DNA from: Candidatus Methylobacter titanis | GTDB taxonomy: Bacteria; Pseudomonadota; Gammaproteobacteria; Methylococcales; Methylomonadaceae | NCBI GenBank assembly: GCA_029946125.1 | Contig: JAQSDX010000015.1 | Location: 1 to 63,349, forward strand | DNA: 63,349 nt | Direction: 5' to 3' | Part shown: positions 19,097 to 28,020 of the stretch, one piece after another | Layout of the letters: the number at the start of each line of letters is the position of its first letter | Numbering within the stretch: position 1 is the stretch's first letter | The notes under the pieces: generated by a model | Databases searched by the model: none | What the model was told of the DNA's origin: nothing | The model's input: only the letters and a program-made list of their open reading frames with translations | Program-made: the position numbers and the translations under genes

Positions 19097-20158
19097 CTAT
19101 TTCGAAAACGCAATAAACCGCCGGTAAGGCGAACCGTGCTTCCAGGTGAAGGATTCGGTGTAATAATGCATTAACGCCAGATAACCCAGCAAACCCACGG
19201 TAATCGCTTTGCGAATCTCTACGCCGAAAAACAACTCGGTGACACTATTGACCGCACTGTCCCCGTAAGACTGCAACACAAACGCCAGCAAGAATGAAGC
19301 TATCGGCAACACGATAAAAATAGGCAGATGGCAACGCGCCGCATAGCGATAGATAAAATTCTGCGGTTGCCGGTGGTGCTTGTTGTAATCATGCACCACG
19401 TAGAAAACATAAGCCGTCGCATCATGCACCAGTCTTGGCACCAAAATCGCGAGGAAATAATACTGCTGCATAAACAGATAAAAACTGCTTAAGACCAATA
19501 AAACATTCGACCACAAAAACCACCTTCCCATCGCCGTAGTCGCATAGCGTTGACATAACAATGCACTGCCAATCATCGCGACACATAAACCGCCCGCAAC
19601 CAACTTTATCCACTCCAGCTGTTGCACATCCAGGCTGTTTTTTAGGAAGATGCCGATATAAACAAAAATGCCCGCCGTCACACTCAGCCACAAGAGCAGA
19701 TAAAAAGCCCAATCGGGCAGACGATACAGCCCGCGCCCCACGCCAATTTGCTGTTTTAGTACATGGTGTACCGTCCAGGCGGCCGCTATCAAGTAAAGCA
19801 CTTTATAAGGAATAAACAGACTGCCCACACCGAAAATCATGACAATAGCTGCCGTCATTAACATGATTTTCGGCTTGTACACTTTCAGGTATTCAGCATT
19901 ACTCGCCAGCAAAATCGAGCTCGCGACGATATGCGGTGTTCCAAAAAGAACTTGAAACAATAAAAATTGTTCGGGACTGCTCGGTAAATTTTGCTGTAGA
20001 ACTCCACTCCAAAACCAACCGTCAAACAACTGTAGCAATAAACACAAGGGAATGATGGCATACAGCCCCAACAACAACCGGAACGAAATAACCATCTGAT
20101 TATCATCAGAACTGTCTTGAACTGAAATGGCCTGGTCTGAAAAGGTTCTAGCAGACAT
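19097..20158 (-). CDS. Histidine-rich polytopic membrane protein, unknown function
   Basis: 353 residues with about nine hydrophobic segments. Several histidines lie at membrane edges: GTPHIVAS, TVHHVLKQ, VHDATAYVFYVVHDYNKHH and LMHYYTESFTWKHGSPYR. Paired HH and HxxxH patterns of this sort suggest a membrane-embedded metal site, as in membrane di-iron enzymes or the Brp/Blh carotene dioxygenase group, but I do not recognise the family with confidence. It is convergent with the SulP gene and divergent from a HIT gene, so context gives little help. Confidence 0.6.
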   Translation of the reverse strand: MSARTFSDQAISVQDSSDDNQMVISFRLLLGLYAIIPLCLLLQLFDGWFWSGVLQQNLPSSPEQFLLFQVLFGTPHIVASSILLASNAEYLKVYKPKIMLMTAAIVMIFGVGSLFIPYKVLYLIAAAWTVHHVLKQQIGVGRGLYRLPDWAFYLLLWLSVTAGIFVYIGIFLKNSLDVQQLEWIKLVAGGLCVAMIGSALLCQRYATTAMGRWFLWSNVLLVLSSFYLFMQQYYFLAILVPRLVHDATAYVFYVVHDYNKHHRQPQNFIYRYAARCHLPIFIVLPIASFLLAFVLQSYGDSAVNSVTELFFGVEIRKAITVGLLGYLALMHYYTESFTWKHGSPYRRFIAFSK

Positions 20159-20265
20159 AAAACTATCCTCTTGTTATTATTATGTTCTCAGTCGGACTGT
20201 TAAGTTAAACTGATTATTTAGTCGTTTTCAAGCATTGCTTTTATTTTTTTAGGATGAATAGCGTT

Positions 20266-20673
20266 ATGAGTTTTCAGCTGCACCCACGCTTAGAGCAGGA
20301 TTGCATAGCCATTGGCCGTTTTGAATTATGTCGCTTATTGATGATGAATGACAGCCAATACCCCTGGTTTATACTGGTACCGGAACGAGCGGGTCTACAG
20401 GAAATTTACCAGCTGAACAAAGCGGAACGTGAGTTACTGACCGAGGAATCGAGCTATCTTGCCGAAACTCTGGCCAACCTTTATCAAGCCGATAAAATGA
20501 ATATTGCCGCTATAGGAAATTTGGTTCCCCAACTGCATATCCACCATATCGTCCGTTACCAAACCGATAAAGCCTGGCCTGCGCCAGTCTGGGGGAAATT
20601 TGCTGCCGAGCCTTACACAGAACAGCAAATTGCGGACAATTTAGCCCGCGTTAAAGACCCGTTAAAAATGTAA
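20266..20673 (+). CDS. HIT-family protein
   Basis: About 135 residues. QLHIHHIVRY near the C-terminal third is the histidine-triad-like motif of HIT nucleotide hydrolases/transferases, and PWFILVPER is the preceding conserved strand. The family hydrolyses nucleotide-phosphoramidate or dinucleotide substrates. The ATG at 20266 is chosen because AGG at 20250 is at normal distance; the ATG at 20254 is too close to it. Confidence 0.82.
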   Translation: MSFQLHPRLEQDCIAIGRFELCRLLMMNDSQYPWFILVPERAGLQEIYQLNKAERELLTEESSYLAETLANLYQADKMNIAAIGNLVPQLHIHHIVRYQTDKAWPAPVWGKFAAEPYTEQQIADNLARVKDPLKM

Positions 20674-20701
20674 GCGGACAAACCTTGAGTCCGAGAAAAA
20701 A

Positions 20702-21118
20702 TCAATCAACCAAAAATTCAGTAAAATAAGCGTCTTTAAACCCACTACTACCCTCAGCTTCGGCACCTTTCTTGCCTTCCATCTTGTCCAGCGTCTGACG
20801 AATAACAGCCGTCGTTTCTTGCCGCAACGCCTCGCGCTGTTCCATAGTTTGTAATTCATCAGACAACCTGCCGCTGTACAGCATAATTAATTCGTGTCTT
20901 AATGCAGGCATGTGTTTTTTTACTGCCTCAATAGCTCCGGTACCTTCAACCAATAATTGCACGTTTATCGCCAAAAATTTTTTGGGTTCCGCTAAATTAA
21001 CGATAAACTTGGGCGTCATTTCCAGATATTCCGGACCTGATGCTGATTCTTTTGTCCCTTCATTCGCAACAGCAACAGACATGAACAGAAAACTTAATAC
21101 CACAATCCATAAACGCAT
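20702..21118 (-). CDS. FliL-like exported protein
   Basis: About 138 residues from MRLWIVVLSF, an N-terminal hydrophobic segment with a small-residue cleavage region (AVANEG). The rest resembles the periplasmic FliL domain: YLEMTPKFIVNL, FLAINVQL, and an amphipathic helix with RHELIMLYSGRLSDELQT. FliL stabilises stators of the flagellar motor, but no flagellar gene is nearby. Stand-alone FliL-like proteins of this kind are common in gammaproteobacteria and their role is unclear. Confidence 0.72.
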   Translation of the reverse strand: MRLWIVVLSFLFMSVAVANEGTKESASGPEYLEMTPKFIVNLAEPKKFLAINVQLLVEGTGAIEAVKKHMPALRHELIMLYSGRLSDELQTMEQREALRQETTAVIRQTLDKMEGKKGAEAEGSSGFKDAYFTEFLVD

Positions 21119-21192
21119 AACAGACTCCGTGTAGCCAAAAAATAGTGGCCTAGTATAGGCCAAGCCCATCAATTTTAAAACGAATCTACGTA

Positions 21193-22206
21193 ATGACAAC
21201 CAATCTCCCGATCGGCCCGATAATGCTGGATGTTGCGGGCTTAACCCTGGCAGCAGACGAAAAAGATAAAATAAACCATCCCAACACCGGGGCGGTCATT
21301 CTTTTTTCGCGCAATTATCAAAATCCCGAACAAGTTACCGAACTCATTAACAGCATTCGTGCCGCGCGTAATGGCAAGCTATTGATTGCCGTCGACCAGG
21401 AAGGCGGCAGAGTACAACGTTTTCAACAAGGCTTCACTCGACTGCCGCCTGCGGCTAGCTATGCGCAAGCGCCGGAACTGGCTGAACCGGCAGGCTGGTT
21501 AATGGCCGCCGAATTACTGGCCGTCGGCGTTGATTTCAGCTTTGCGCCGGTCTTGGATATTGATTGCGGTGTCAGCGACATCATCGGCAACCGTTCGTTT
21601 TCAACCGATCCTGAGCTTGCAACCCGTCTTTCAAGCTTATTTAGAAAAGGCATGAATGCAGCAGGCATGGCCGCAACCGGCAAGCATTTTCCCGGTCACG
21701 GCGCGGTCGCGCTGGATTCGCATTTGACCTTACCGATAGACGAAAGAGACCTGGACAGCATCAGGGCAAAAGACCTGCTGCCTTTTAAACAATTGATCGG
21801 GGAAGGCCTGGAAGGCATTATGCCGGCGCATGTGGTTTATCCAAAAATCGACCCGAATCCGGCCGGTTTCTCGCCGTTCTGGATTGGGCAGATTTTACGC
21901 AAGGAACTGAACTTTAACGGCACGGTATTCAGCGACGACTTAAGCATGGAAGGCGCGGCATCAGTCGGCGACTTCCCGGAACGTGCCCGCCTTGCGCAAC
22001 TGGCCGGATGCGATATGATTCTGGTTTGCAACAATCCTGTTGCCGCCGAACAAGTGCTTGATGCGTTGCCGGTCACCCAAGACCCCATCAGGGAGCAGCG
22101 CCTTAGCCGTATGCAAGGCAAGCCGCAGATGAACCGCGAACAACTGATGCGCAACGAGAAATGGCTGCAACTATCAACACTTATCAACACTCATCAATAT
22201 GCTTGA
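21193..22206 (+). CDS. nagZ: Beta-N-acetylhexosaminidase NagZ
   Basis: 337 residues, normal for NagZ, a cytoplasmic glycoside hydrolase family 3 enzyme that removes GlcNAc from anhydromuropeptides in cell-wall recycling. Family hallmarks are visible: AVDQEGGRVQRF, the loop KHFPGHG with its catalytic His, and FSDDLSMEGA, which carries the nucleophile Asp. It overlaps the following phosphoribosyltransferase gene by eight bases, so the two are translated as an operon. Confidence 0.95.
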   Translation: MTTNLPIGPIMLDVAGLTLAADEKDKINHPNTGAVILFSRNYQNPEQVTELINSIRAARNGKLLIAVDQEGGRVQRFQQGFTRLPPAASYAQAPELAEPAGWLMAAELLAVGVDFSFAPVLDIDCGVSDIIGNRSFSTDPELATRLSSLFRKGMNAAGMAATGKHFPGHGAVALDSHLTLPIDERDLDSIRAKDLLPFKQLIGEGLEGIMPAHVVYPKIDPNPAGFSPFWIGQILRKELNFNGTVFSDDLSMEGAASVGDFPERARLAQLAGCDMILVCNNPVAAEQVLDALPVTQDPIREQRLSRMQGKPQMNREQLMRNEKWLQLSTLINTHQYA

Positions 22207-22738
22207 AGAAATAAAACACGTCCAGGCAACTGCCGATTTGCTGCACAGCGAACGGCAAGTTGAAGCTGCTATCGATAACATGGCTCAAGAAATCAACATC
22301 GCACTTGCGGATCGCAACCCGCTATTACTCTGCGTCTTGAACGGCGGCATCCCGACCTTCGGAAAATTGCTGACCCGCTTAACCATGCCGCTGACCATAG
22401 ACTCAATCAACGCCAGCCGTTATCAAAACCAGACCTCAGGCGGCAGCATCGAATGGCTGCTTAAACCGGAAACACCGCTTAAAGGACGAACTGTACTGAT
22501 TATTGACGACATCCTTGATGAAGGCATCACCCTTCAAGCGATCTATCAATATTGCCGGGGCCAAGGTGCAGCAGCCGTCTACAGCGCCGTGTTGGTGGAT
22601 AAGATCCTCGACCATGAAAAACCCTTAACCGCCGATTTTGTCGGACTGAGCGTGGAAAACCGTTATTTATTCGGCTACGGCATGGACTACAAAGGCTATT
22701 TACGCAACGCGCCGGGCATTTTTGCCTGCAAGGAGTAA
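22199..22738 (+). CDS. hpt: Hypoxanthine-guanine phosphoribosyltransferase
   Basis: 179 residues. The PRPP-binding loop is VLIIDDILDEGITL (about 100-113) and RYQNQTSGGS is the flexible loop. The enzyme joins hypoxanthine or guanine to PRPP to make IMP or GMP. It lies between nagZ, which it overlaps, and a methylthioinosine phosphorylase gene starting five bases after its stop. Hypoxanthine released by that phosphorylase would be its direct substrate, so the pair forms a purine-salvage route. Confidence 0.9.
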   Translation: MLEEIKHVQATADLLHSERQVEAAIDNMAQEINIALADRNPLLLCVLNGGIPTFGKLLTRLTMPLTIDSINASRYQNQTSGGSIEWLLKPETPLKGRTVLIIDDILDEGITLQAIYQYCRGQGAAAVYSAVLVDKILDHEKPLTADFVGLSVENRYLFGYGMDYKGYLRNAPGIFACKE

Positions 22739-22743
22739 TCATC

Positions 22744-23472
22744 ATGACCACACTTGCCATCATCGGCGGCACCGGCCTAACCCAACTTAGCGACTTAAAC
22801 ATCATCAAACGCGAACAGCTGAGCACGCCTTACGGTTCACCTTCTGCCGAGTTCGTTACCGGCGAACTGAACAATACCCGGATTATCTTCCTGGCCCGGC
22901 ACGGCGACCCGCACAGCATTGCTCCGCACAAAATAAATTACCGGGCTAATATCTGGGGACTAAAGCAACTCGGTGTCGAACAGATCATTGCCGTTGCCGC
23001 CGTAGGCGGTATTACCAGCGAAATGATACCGGCGCATATCGCCATCCCCGATCAGATTATTGATTACAGCTATGGCCGCAAGCATACTTTTTTTGACGAT
23101 GAAGCAGTCACCCATATCGACTTTACCTATCCGTACAGTCAGAAACTGCGCTCCCGCTTAATTAGCGCCGCGCGCGATGCCAACATAAAAATCAGCCCGT
23201 TAGGCACCTACGGCTGCACCCAAGGTCCGCGCCTGGAAACCGCCGCAGAAATACAACGCATGGAAAAAGATGGCTGCGATCTGGTCGGCATGACCGGTAT
23301 GCCGGAAGCCGCGTTAGCCAAAGAACTCGACATCGAATATGCCGCGATCAGCGTAGTCGCCAATTGGGCAGCAGGAAAAACGGCTGGAGAAATAACCATG
23401 GCAGAAATTGAGCGGCATCTCCATAAAGGCATGGCGAATACCGCTGAATTACTGAAGGCTTTTGTAGGCTAG
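22744..23472 (+). CDS. S-methyl-5'-thioinosine/thioadenosine phosphorylase
   Basis: 242 residues of the PNP/MTAP phosphorylase family: IIGGTGLTQL at the N terminus, ARHGDPHSIAPHKINYRANIWGL split over the phosphate-binding region, YGCTQGPRLETAAEI and GMTGMPEAALAKEL. Gammaproteobacterial members of this length that neighbour hpt are typically MTI phosphorylases, which degrade the polyamine by-product after deamination. Substrate choice (MTA versus MTI) cannot be proven by eye. It is the last gene of the nagZ-hpt operon. Confidence 0.88.
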   Translation: MTTLAIIGGTGLTQLSDLNIIKREQLSTPYGSPSAEFVTGELNNTRIIFLARHGDPHSIAPHKINYRANIWGLKQLGVEQIIAVAAVGGITSEMIPAHIAIPDQIIDYSYGRKHTFFDDEAVTHIDFTYPYSQKLRSRLISAARDANIKISPLGTYGCTQGPRLETAAEIQRMEKDGCDLVGMTGMPEAALAKELDIEYAAISVVANWAAGKTAGEITMAEIERHLHKGMANTAELLKAFVG

Positions 23473-23595
23473 TTGACATCCACCCCCAGCTAAAGGAAGG
23501 GCTTTACGGACTCTTTGGTAAAGTGCAGGCAAGACCGCCATTACGTTAACACATGGGCAGGATTGTGGGGGCGACTTTAGTCGCCCAATCAGCCA
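23473..23595. repeat. IS200/IS605-like hairpin plus REP palindrome
   Basis: GACATCC...CCC...GGGCTTTACGG at 23474-23508 resembles the terminal hairpin at 8-44. It is followed near 23562 by GTGGGGGCGACTTTAGTCGC, a palindromic unit of which a diverged copy is embedded in the topB coding sequence near 60236-60322. Confidence 0.55.
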
Positions 23596-23642
23596 ATAAG
23601 CTATCGTTTAATCGGCGACTACCAACAGTAGGTGCTTTACGA

Positions 23643-23730
23643 CTGCATGGACAGGAAATGATCTGGTCATTTCTCTACATTCCCCATATCACTGTGGGGA
23701 ATGCAGGAGCAATTGCCGAGGCGAAGTCAC
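23643..23730. repeat. Dispersed repeat, about 80 bases
   Basis: ATGGACAGGAAATGAT, TCATTTCTCTACATTCCCCA, TGTGGGGAATGCAGGAGC and AATTGCCGAGGCG occur in this order. The same order is present inverted at about 52447-52527, and the end part also appears near 140-165. Internal inverted pairs (TGATCTGGTCA and TTCCCCA...TGGGGAA) give it stem-loop potential. Confidence 0.6.
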
Positions 23731-23743
23731 AGCCACAGCCAAT

Positions 23744-24223
23744 TTAATGATGGCAACCCGCACCATGTATATGCCCATGCTCGCCTTCTTCTTGAGTCGC
23801 AGGCCGAACATCAACAACCTCAACATCAAACGTTAAGGCCATTCCTGCCAGCGAGTGATTGCCGTCAATAGTAATATCATCGCCCTCTATTTTAACGATG
23901 GTGACCTCGCCGGAGCCGGAACTGACATCGGCATGAAACATCATACCGACTTCAATTTCATCAATACCTTCAAACATTGCTCGCGGGATGACATGAATCA
24001 TCTCATCATTTTGTTCGCCATAAGCATCTTTGGCCGCAATGCGCACCTTAAATTTATCGCCGACAGCTTTGCCGAGCAACGCATCTTCCAAGCCGGGAAT
24101 GATATTTCCTGTGCCGTGTAGATAAACCAAAGCCTCACCATCTGTTGAACTATCCAATACTTCGCTATCATCGTTAGTCAAAGTATAGTGAATTGAGACA
24201 GCCATATTGTCAGCTATTTGCAT
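23744..24223 (-). CDS. slyD: FKBP-type peptidyl-prolyl isomerase, SlyD-like
   Basis: 159 residues. The N-terminal FKBP part has LVYLHGTGNIIPGLEDALLG, interrupted by the insert-in-flap chaperone domain (about 70-120), and the C terminus is His-rich with a Cys (GHIHGAGCHH), as in metal-binding SlyD proteins that help nickel enzymes mature. It assists folding in the cytoplasm. It is divergent from greB, with a 107-base shared upstream region. Confidence 0.88.
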   Translation of the reverse strand: MQIADNMAVSIHYTLTNDDSEVLDSSTDGEALVYLHGTGNIIPGLEDALLGKAVGDKFKVRIAAKDAYGEQNDEMIHVIPRAMFEGIDEIEVGMMFHADVSSGSGEVTIVKIEGDDITIDGNHSLAGMALTFDVEVVDVRPATQEEGEHGHIHGAGCHH

Positions 24224-24330
24224 GATAAAACCTTTTTCGTCATTTAAAAGCCGACTATGATAAAGAATTGCAGCTCTTTTGTCTGAAAAAATATGTCAAT
24301 TCATCGTAATTTATCCGCAGGAAATCAATC

Positions 24331-24831
24331 ATGTCACGTTGGAAACCGCCGGGGCCTAAGTCATCCCCTTACATCACGCCTGAAGGCTATCAAGCGCTGG
24401 AAAGTGAATTAAGCGAGCTGTGGAGCAAACGCAAAGAAGTGACTCTGGCTTTATCGGCAGCAGCAGCGGAAGGCGATCGCTCGGAAAATGCCGAGTACAT
24501 CTACCGTAAAAAAGAATTACGCGGTATAGACCGGCGTATCCATTATCTGCAGAAACGATTGCCCGACCTTAATATCGTCTCGCTGCCCCCCGACGATCAG
24601 GACAGGATTTTTTTTGGCGCCTGGGTGACCTTGGAAAATGAAGTGGGCGAGGAAGTGACCTACCGCATAGTCGGATCTGACGAACTTTATCCTAAAAAAC
24701 ACTATATTAGCCTTGATTCGCCATTGGCAAGAGCGCTACTTAAAAAAACTTTTGATGATGAAGTCGCCATTAAAAACGAGCTTAAAGAAGCTCGGTATAC
24801 CGTCGTTGATATTCATTACCGCAAGAACTGA
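24331..24831 (+). CDS. greB: Transcription elongation factor GreB
   Basis: 166 residues. An N-terminal coiled-coil domain begins with YITPEGYQALESELSELW and carries the acidic tip in AAAEGDRSENAEY, whose residues enter the RNA polymerase secondary channel to stimulate transcript cleavage. The C-terminal FKBP-like domain includes GAWVTLENEVGEEVTYRIVG and ends with SLDSPLARALL. The SRWKPPGPKSS N terminus is typical of GreB rather than GreA. Confidence 0.93.
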   Translation: MSRWKPPGPKSSPYITPEGYQALESELSELWSKRKEVTLALSAAAAEGDRSENAEYIYRKKELRGIDRRIHYLQKRLPDLNIVSLPPDDQDRIFFGAWVTLENEVGEEVTYRIVGSDELYPKKHYISLDSPLARALLKKTFDDEVAIKNELKEARYTVVDIHYRKN

Positions 24832-24982
24832 AAACCGCAATGCATGTCCAATAAGACAAACACCGATAACGAGTGTGTTCAGAATACATTCCTCTAGCCA
24901 GACTTCAAATAGCGTAATATCTGTCTTAAATAAAGAATTACTATTGCAATAAATATAACATTATATATAATACGCCGGGTAT

Positions 24983-25072
24983 GGAGAGGTGGCTGAGCGG
25001 CCGAAAGCGGCGGTCTTGAAAACCGTTGAGGGTTTATCCCCTCCCAGGGTTCGAATCCCTGCTTCTCCGCCA
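24983..25072 (+). tRNA. tRNA-Ser (anticodon UGA)
   Basis: A 90-base class II tRNA: acceptor GGAGAGG pairs with CTTCTCC, then discriminator G and encoded CCA. D-arm GGCTGAGCGG, anticodon loop CTTGAAA with TGA, a long variable arm, and T-arm GGGTTCGAATCCC are all visible. Confidence 0.96.
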
Positions 25073-25077
25073 TATAC

Positions 25078-25114
25078 AAAAAAGCAACTTACCTTTGGGA
25101 AGTTGCTTTTTTTT
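25078..25114 (+). terminator. Intrinsic terminator after tRNA-Ser
   Basis: AAGCAACTT, a nine-base loop, AAGTTGCTT followed by an uninterrupted T-run. It starts a few bases after the tRNA CCA end. Confidence 0.9.
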
Positions 25115-25184
25115 GCTTCAACATAGGTCAAATTGGCTGGCTAGCCAGTATTATTGCCACAACATCCCAATCATCTATCGACAA

Positions 25185-25907
25185 TTATTTTTTCAAATTC
25201 CCCGCATGTAACCCGCATTCTTTTTTTGTTCCCTCTTCCCACCACCAGCGACCGGTTCTTTCATGTTGATTGGGCAGTACGGCACGGGTACAGGGTTCGC
25301 AGCCTATGCTGGTATAGCCTTTTTGATGTAATTCGTTATAAGGAACCTGATAGGCTTCAATATAATCCCAGACTTGCGCCGAACTCCAGTTGAGCAAGGG
25401 ATTGAATTTAATCAGTTGATGCTCGGCGGTGGAAAAGGCGGTGTCTATCTGTACTTCGGGAACGGCTTGCCGGGTATCCAGACTTTGATCTTTGCGTTGA
25501 CCGGTAATCCAGGCGTCTACCTGCGCCAGTTTGCGTTTTAACGGTTCAACCTTGCGGATACCGCAACATTCCTGATGTCCATCTTCATAAAAACTGAATA
25601 GACCTTTGTTTTTAACGAAGCTGTCCAATACGTCTCTGTCCGGCGTCAACAATTCAATATCGATGTGATAATGTTTCCTGACTTTTTCTATAAAACGGTA
25701 GGTTTCGGGATGTAAGCGTCCGGTATCCAGGGAAAAAATCGGTATGTCTTTTCTGATAGCCAAGGCCATATCGATCAGTACCACGTCTTCTGCTCCGCTA
25801 AAAGAGATGGCGATATTATCGAACAGCTCCAACGCCTTTTTCAGGATGACGCGCGGATTTTTATGATCCAGTTCGGCTTGTAGTTGCTCTATGTTGACGG
25901 AAGTCAT
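25185..25907 (-). CDS. cysH: Phosphoadenylyl/adenylyl-sulfate reductase
   Basis: About 240 residues from [10 protein letters not shown]. The core [16 protein letters not shown] is the modified P-loop of the family and the C terminus KKECGLHAG carries the catalytic Cys. [11 protein letters not shown] and GCEPCTR supply the CC and CxxC cysteines of a [4Fe-4S] cluster, which points to the adenylyl-sulfate (APS) reducing type rather than the cluster-free PAPS type. It reduces activated sulfate to sulfite with thioredoxin for cysteine synthesis. Upstream codons to 26021 run into a REP and are not used. Confidence 0.9.
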   Translation of the reverse strand: MTSVNIEQLQAELDHKNPRVILKKALELFDNIAISFSGAEDVVLIDMALAIRKDIPIFSLDTGRLHPETYRFIEKVRKHYHIDIELLTPDRDVLDSFVKNKGLFSFYEDGHQECCGIRKVEPLKRKLAQVDAWITGQRKDQSLDTRQAVPEVQIDTAFSTAEHQLIKFNPLLNWSSAQVWDYIEAYQVPYNELHQKGYTSIGCEPCTRAVLPNQHERTGRWWWEEGTKKECGLHAGNLKK

Positions 25908-25973
25908 GATATTTTCCCGGTTATGCCGTATGGCTTTATGGATTCCCACGCCGGAGCATAGGAACCGGACGCA

Positions 25974-26067
25974 AGTTAAGCGTTGTAGGAGCGAGCCATG
26001 CCCGCGATGAAAGGGCTGCAACTCTGCAATCGCTGCCCGAATGTCGCGGGCGCGGCCCGCTCCTACA
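25974..26067. repeat. Palindromic element, family member A
   Basis: The arms GTAGGAGCGAGCCATGCCCG and CGGGCGCGGCCCGCTCCTAC form an imperfect long inverted repeat with a roughly 40-base centre (CTGCAATCGCTG). The same core occurs within 29995-30130, there bounded by perfect terminal inverted repeats that are absent here. Confidence 0.75.
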
Positions 26068-26116
26068 GTGTCTTGTATTTTTTAGCTATGCGTTCACGGT
26101 GGATTGAAACATTAAA

Positions 26117-27703
26117 TCAGCTTTGCAAAAAATACTGTTTCAAAAATTCATCAAACGGTATTTGATCTTTACTTTCGATTTCTTGCTGTTTGGTAAGGGA
26201 TTCTGCGGCCATTTCGTTAAATTGTCGGCTGTTGTTTTCATCCAGTTTATTACTTTTGAAATACTGCGCGTGTTCGGCAGAGGTGTTTAATGCAAATCGG
26301 GCAAACGGCTGTTGAAGCTGCGTCATCTGCTCCAGCATGCGTGCCGATGCGGTTAAGTCGGGATTTTCAACCAGCTGCTGCTGTTTTGCCAATGCTGAAC
26401 TATAGGGTTTATCCGCATCATCCTGATCGAGAATCGTGCAGACCGGCTGCATGGATTCCAGGATTTCAGTGGCCCATTCTTGCAACGGTATTTTTTGTTG
26501 ACCTAACTCAAGTTCCAACCCCGGTTTTCTGCCGTAATGGGCAACGGCCAATTGGTTGGCGTTGTTAACTTGATGCTCCTGATCTAAGGTTTCCGGACTC
26601 TCCTGCAATAAACAGGTGAGCAACAGCGCCTCTATAAAACGGGCTTTATCTTCATCGATGCCGATAGGGTTAAACACATCCAAATCCAGGGAGCGCATTT
26701 CAACATAACGAACCCCGCGACGCTTAAGCGCTAAGGTCGGTTTTTCTCCGGACTCGATAATTTGTTTAGGCCGGATAGTGCTGTAAAACTCGTTTTCAAT
26801 TTGCAGGATATTGCCGTTCAGTTGACGGTATTCGCCATCGACCAGCGTACCGATTTTTTCGTACTCGGGATAAGGCGTATTAATGGCCGCGCTCAAGCTG
26901 CTGACATAGCCGTCTATTGAGTTGTAATCGATTTTCAGGTTAGCTTGATTGACACTTTTGTAACCGATGTCGCTCATCCGTAACGAGGTCGCATAGGGAT
27001 GATAAAGCGTGCCGTTATCAAATTGTTCAAATTGCGCCATTAATGCCGGGCGACTACCGAAAAAGCTTTTGCAAATGGCTGGCGATGCGCCGAATAAGTA
27101 CAGAATTAACCAGCCCATGCGCTGGAAATTCCTGATTAAGCCAAAGTAGGCATCGGCTGTAAACTGTTCCAGATTCAACCGGCTGTTTTGTTGTTGATGC
27201 AAAACCGGCCACAAAGCTTCAGGCACGGAATAATTAAAATGGATGCCGGCAATGGACTGCATGGTTCTGCCGTAACGATGCCATAAACCGTGCCGGTAAA
27301 CATGCTTCATCCGGCCTATGTTGGACGAGCCGTATTCGGCAATGGGGATGCTTTGGTCGCCATTAATGCCACAAGGCATACTTGCGCTCAGCAGCATTTC
27401 ATTGTCCAGATGCTCATAAACGAATTGGTGTGTGCGGTGCAAATAATCCAGCGAGTCTTTTATATCGGCAAACGGCGGAGTAATCAACTCGATCAGCGCT
27501 TCGGAATAATCGGTGGTGATGCACGGATGCGTCAGCGCGGAACCCAATGCCTTGGGATGCGGTGTTTGGGCGATGAATCCGTCTTTGGCTATGCGCAGAC
27601 TTTCTTTCTCTATCCCTTTAAGCCCTCCGCAAAGCAATTGCTGGTGCCCGCTTGCGTTCAGTTGATTCAAGCGTGTTGAAAGCGCGTTATTCAAATTAGT
27701 CAT
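26117..27703 (-). CDS. gshA: Glutamate-cysteine ligase
   Basis: 528 residues, the usual size of the gammaproteobacterial (type I) enzyme that makes gamma-glutamylcysteine, the first step of glutathione synthesis. Visible hallmarks: GGLKGIEKESLRI near the N terminus, DYSEALIELITPP, AGIHFNYSVPEALW, and the RGVRYVEMRSLDLDVFNP block. Glutathione is the likely sulfur acceptor for the SQR/persulfide dioxygenase module in this window. Confidence 0.95.
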   Translation of the reverse strand: MTNLNNALSTRLNQLNASGHQQLLCGGLKGIEKESLRIAKDGFIAQTPHPKALGSALTHPCITTDYSEALIELITPPFADIKDSLDYLHRTHQFVYEHLDNEMLLSASMPCGINGDQSIPIAEYGSSNIGRMKHVYRHGLWHRYGRTMQSIAGIHFNYSVPEALWPVLHQQQNSRLNLEQFTADAYFGLIRNFQRMGWLILYLFGASPAICKSFFGSRPALMAQFEQFDNGTLYHPYATSLRMSDIGYKSVNQANLKIDYNSIDGYVSSLSAAINTPYPEYEKIGTLVDGEYRQLNGNILQIENEFYSTIRPKQIIESGEKPTLALKRRGVRYVEMRSLDLDVFNPIGIDEDKARFIEALLLTCLLQESPETLDQEHQVNNANQLAVAHYGRKPGLELELGQQKIPLQEWATEILESMQPVCTILDQDDADKPYSSALAKQQQLVENPDLTASARMLEQMTQLQQPFARFALNTSAEHAQYFKSNKLDENNSRQFNEMAAESLTKQQEIESKDQIPFDEFLKQYFLQS

Positions 27704-27993
27704 AGAATGGTGGCATGCCCTGTAGTCCTTGTATGCGAGGCATTATAGAGGGTTTAGCTGTTTGAAGAAATATTATCGCGGATATGAAAATCAAAACGCG
27801 GGCTTACATTTTAATTGGCTATTTTCAAATAAATTAACAAACCCACAGTTATAGCCCCCATAACCTGAACAAAATAAGTCATCGCCTATAGCAAAGTAGG
27901 CCATATGCCACAGTGCATGTCATATAACCTATTTTTTGGCTTGCCAAAAGTACGTATAAACACCTATCTTATAAAATACAAGCACATACAAAC

Positions 27994-28010
27994 TTGGCAC
28001 AGCTATTGCC
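27994..28010 (+). promoter_or_regulatory. Candidate sigma-54 promoter of the pseudopilus locus
   Basis: TTGGCACAGCTATTGCC carries GG (27996-27997) and GC (28008-28009) at the canonical ten-base spacing and matches TGGCAC-N5-TTGC. It is about 190 bases upstream of the first prepilin gene. Sigma-54 promoters are known for type IV pilin genes, so the position is plausible. Confidence 0.7.
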
Positions 28011-28020
28011 TTATAGAAAT

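Noticed and set aside
25908-26021. N-terminal extension of the sulfate reductase
   Set aside because: The added codons lie in palindromic repeat sequence and do not resemble the family N terminus.
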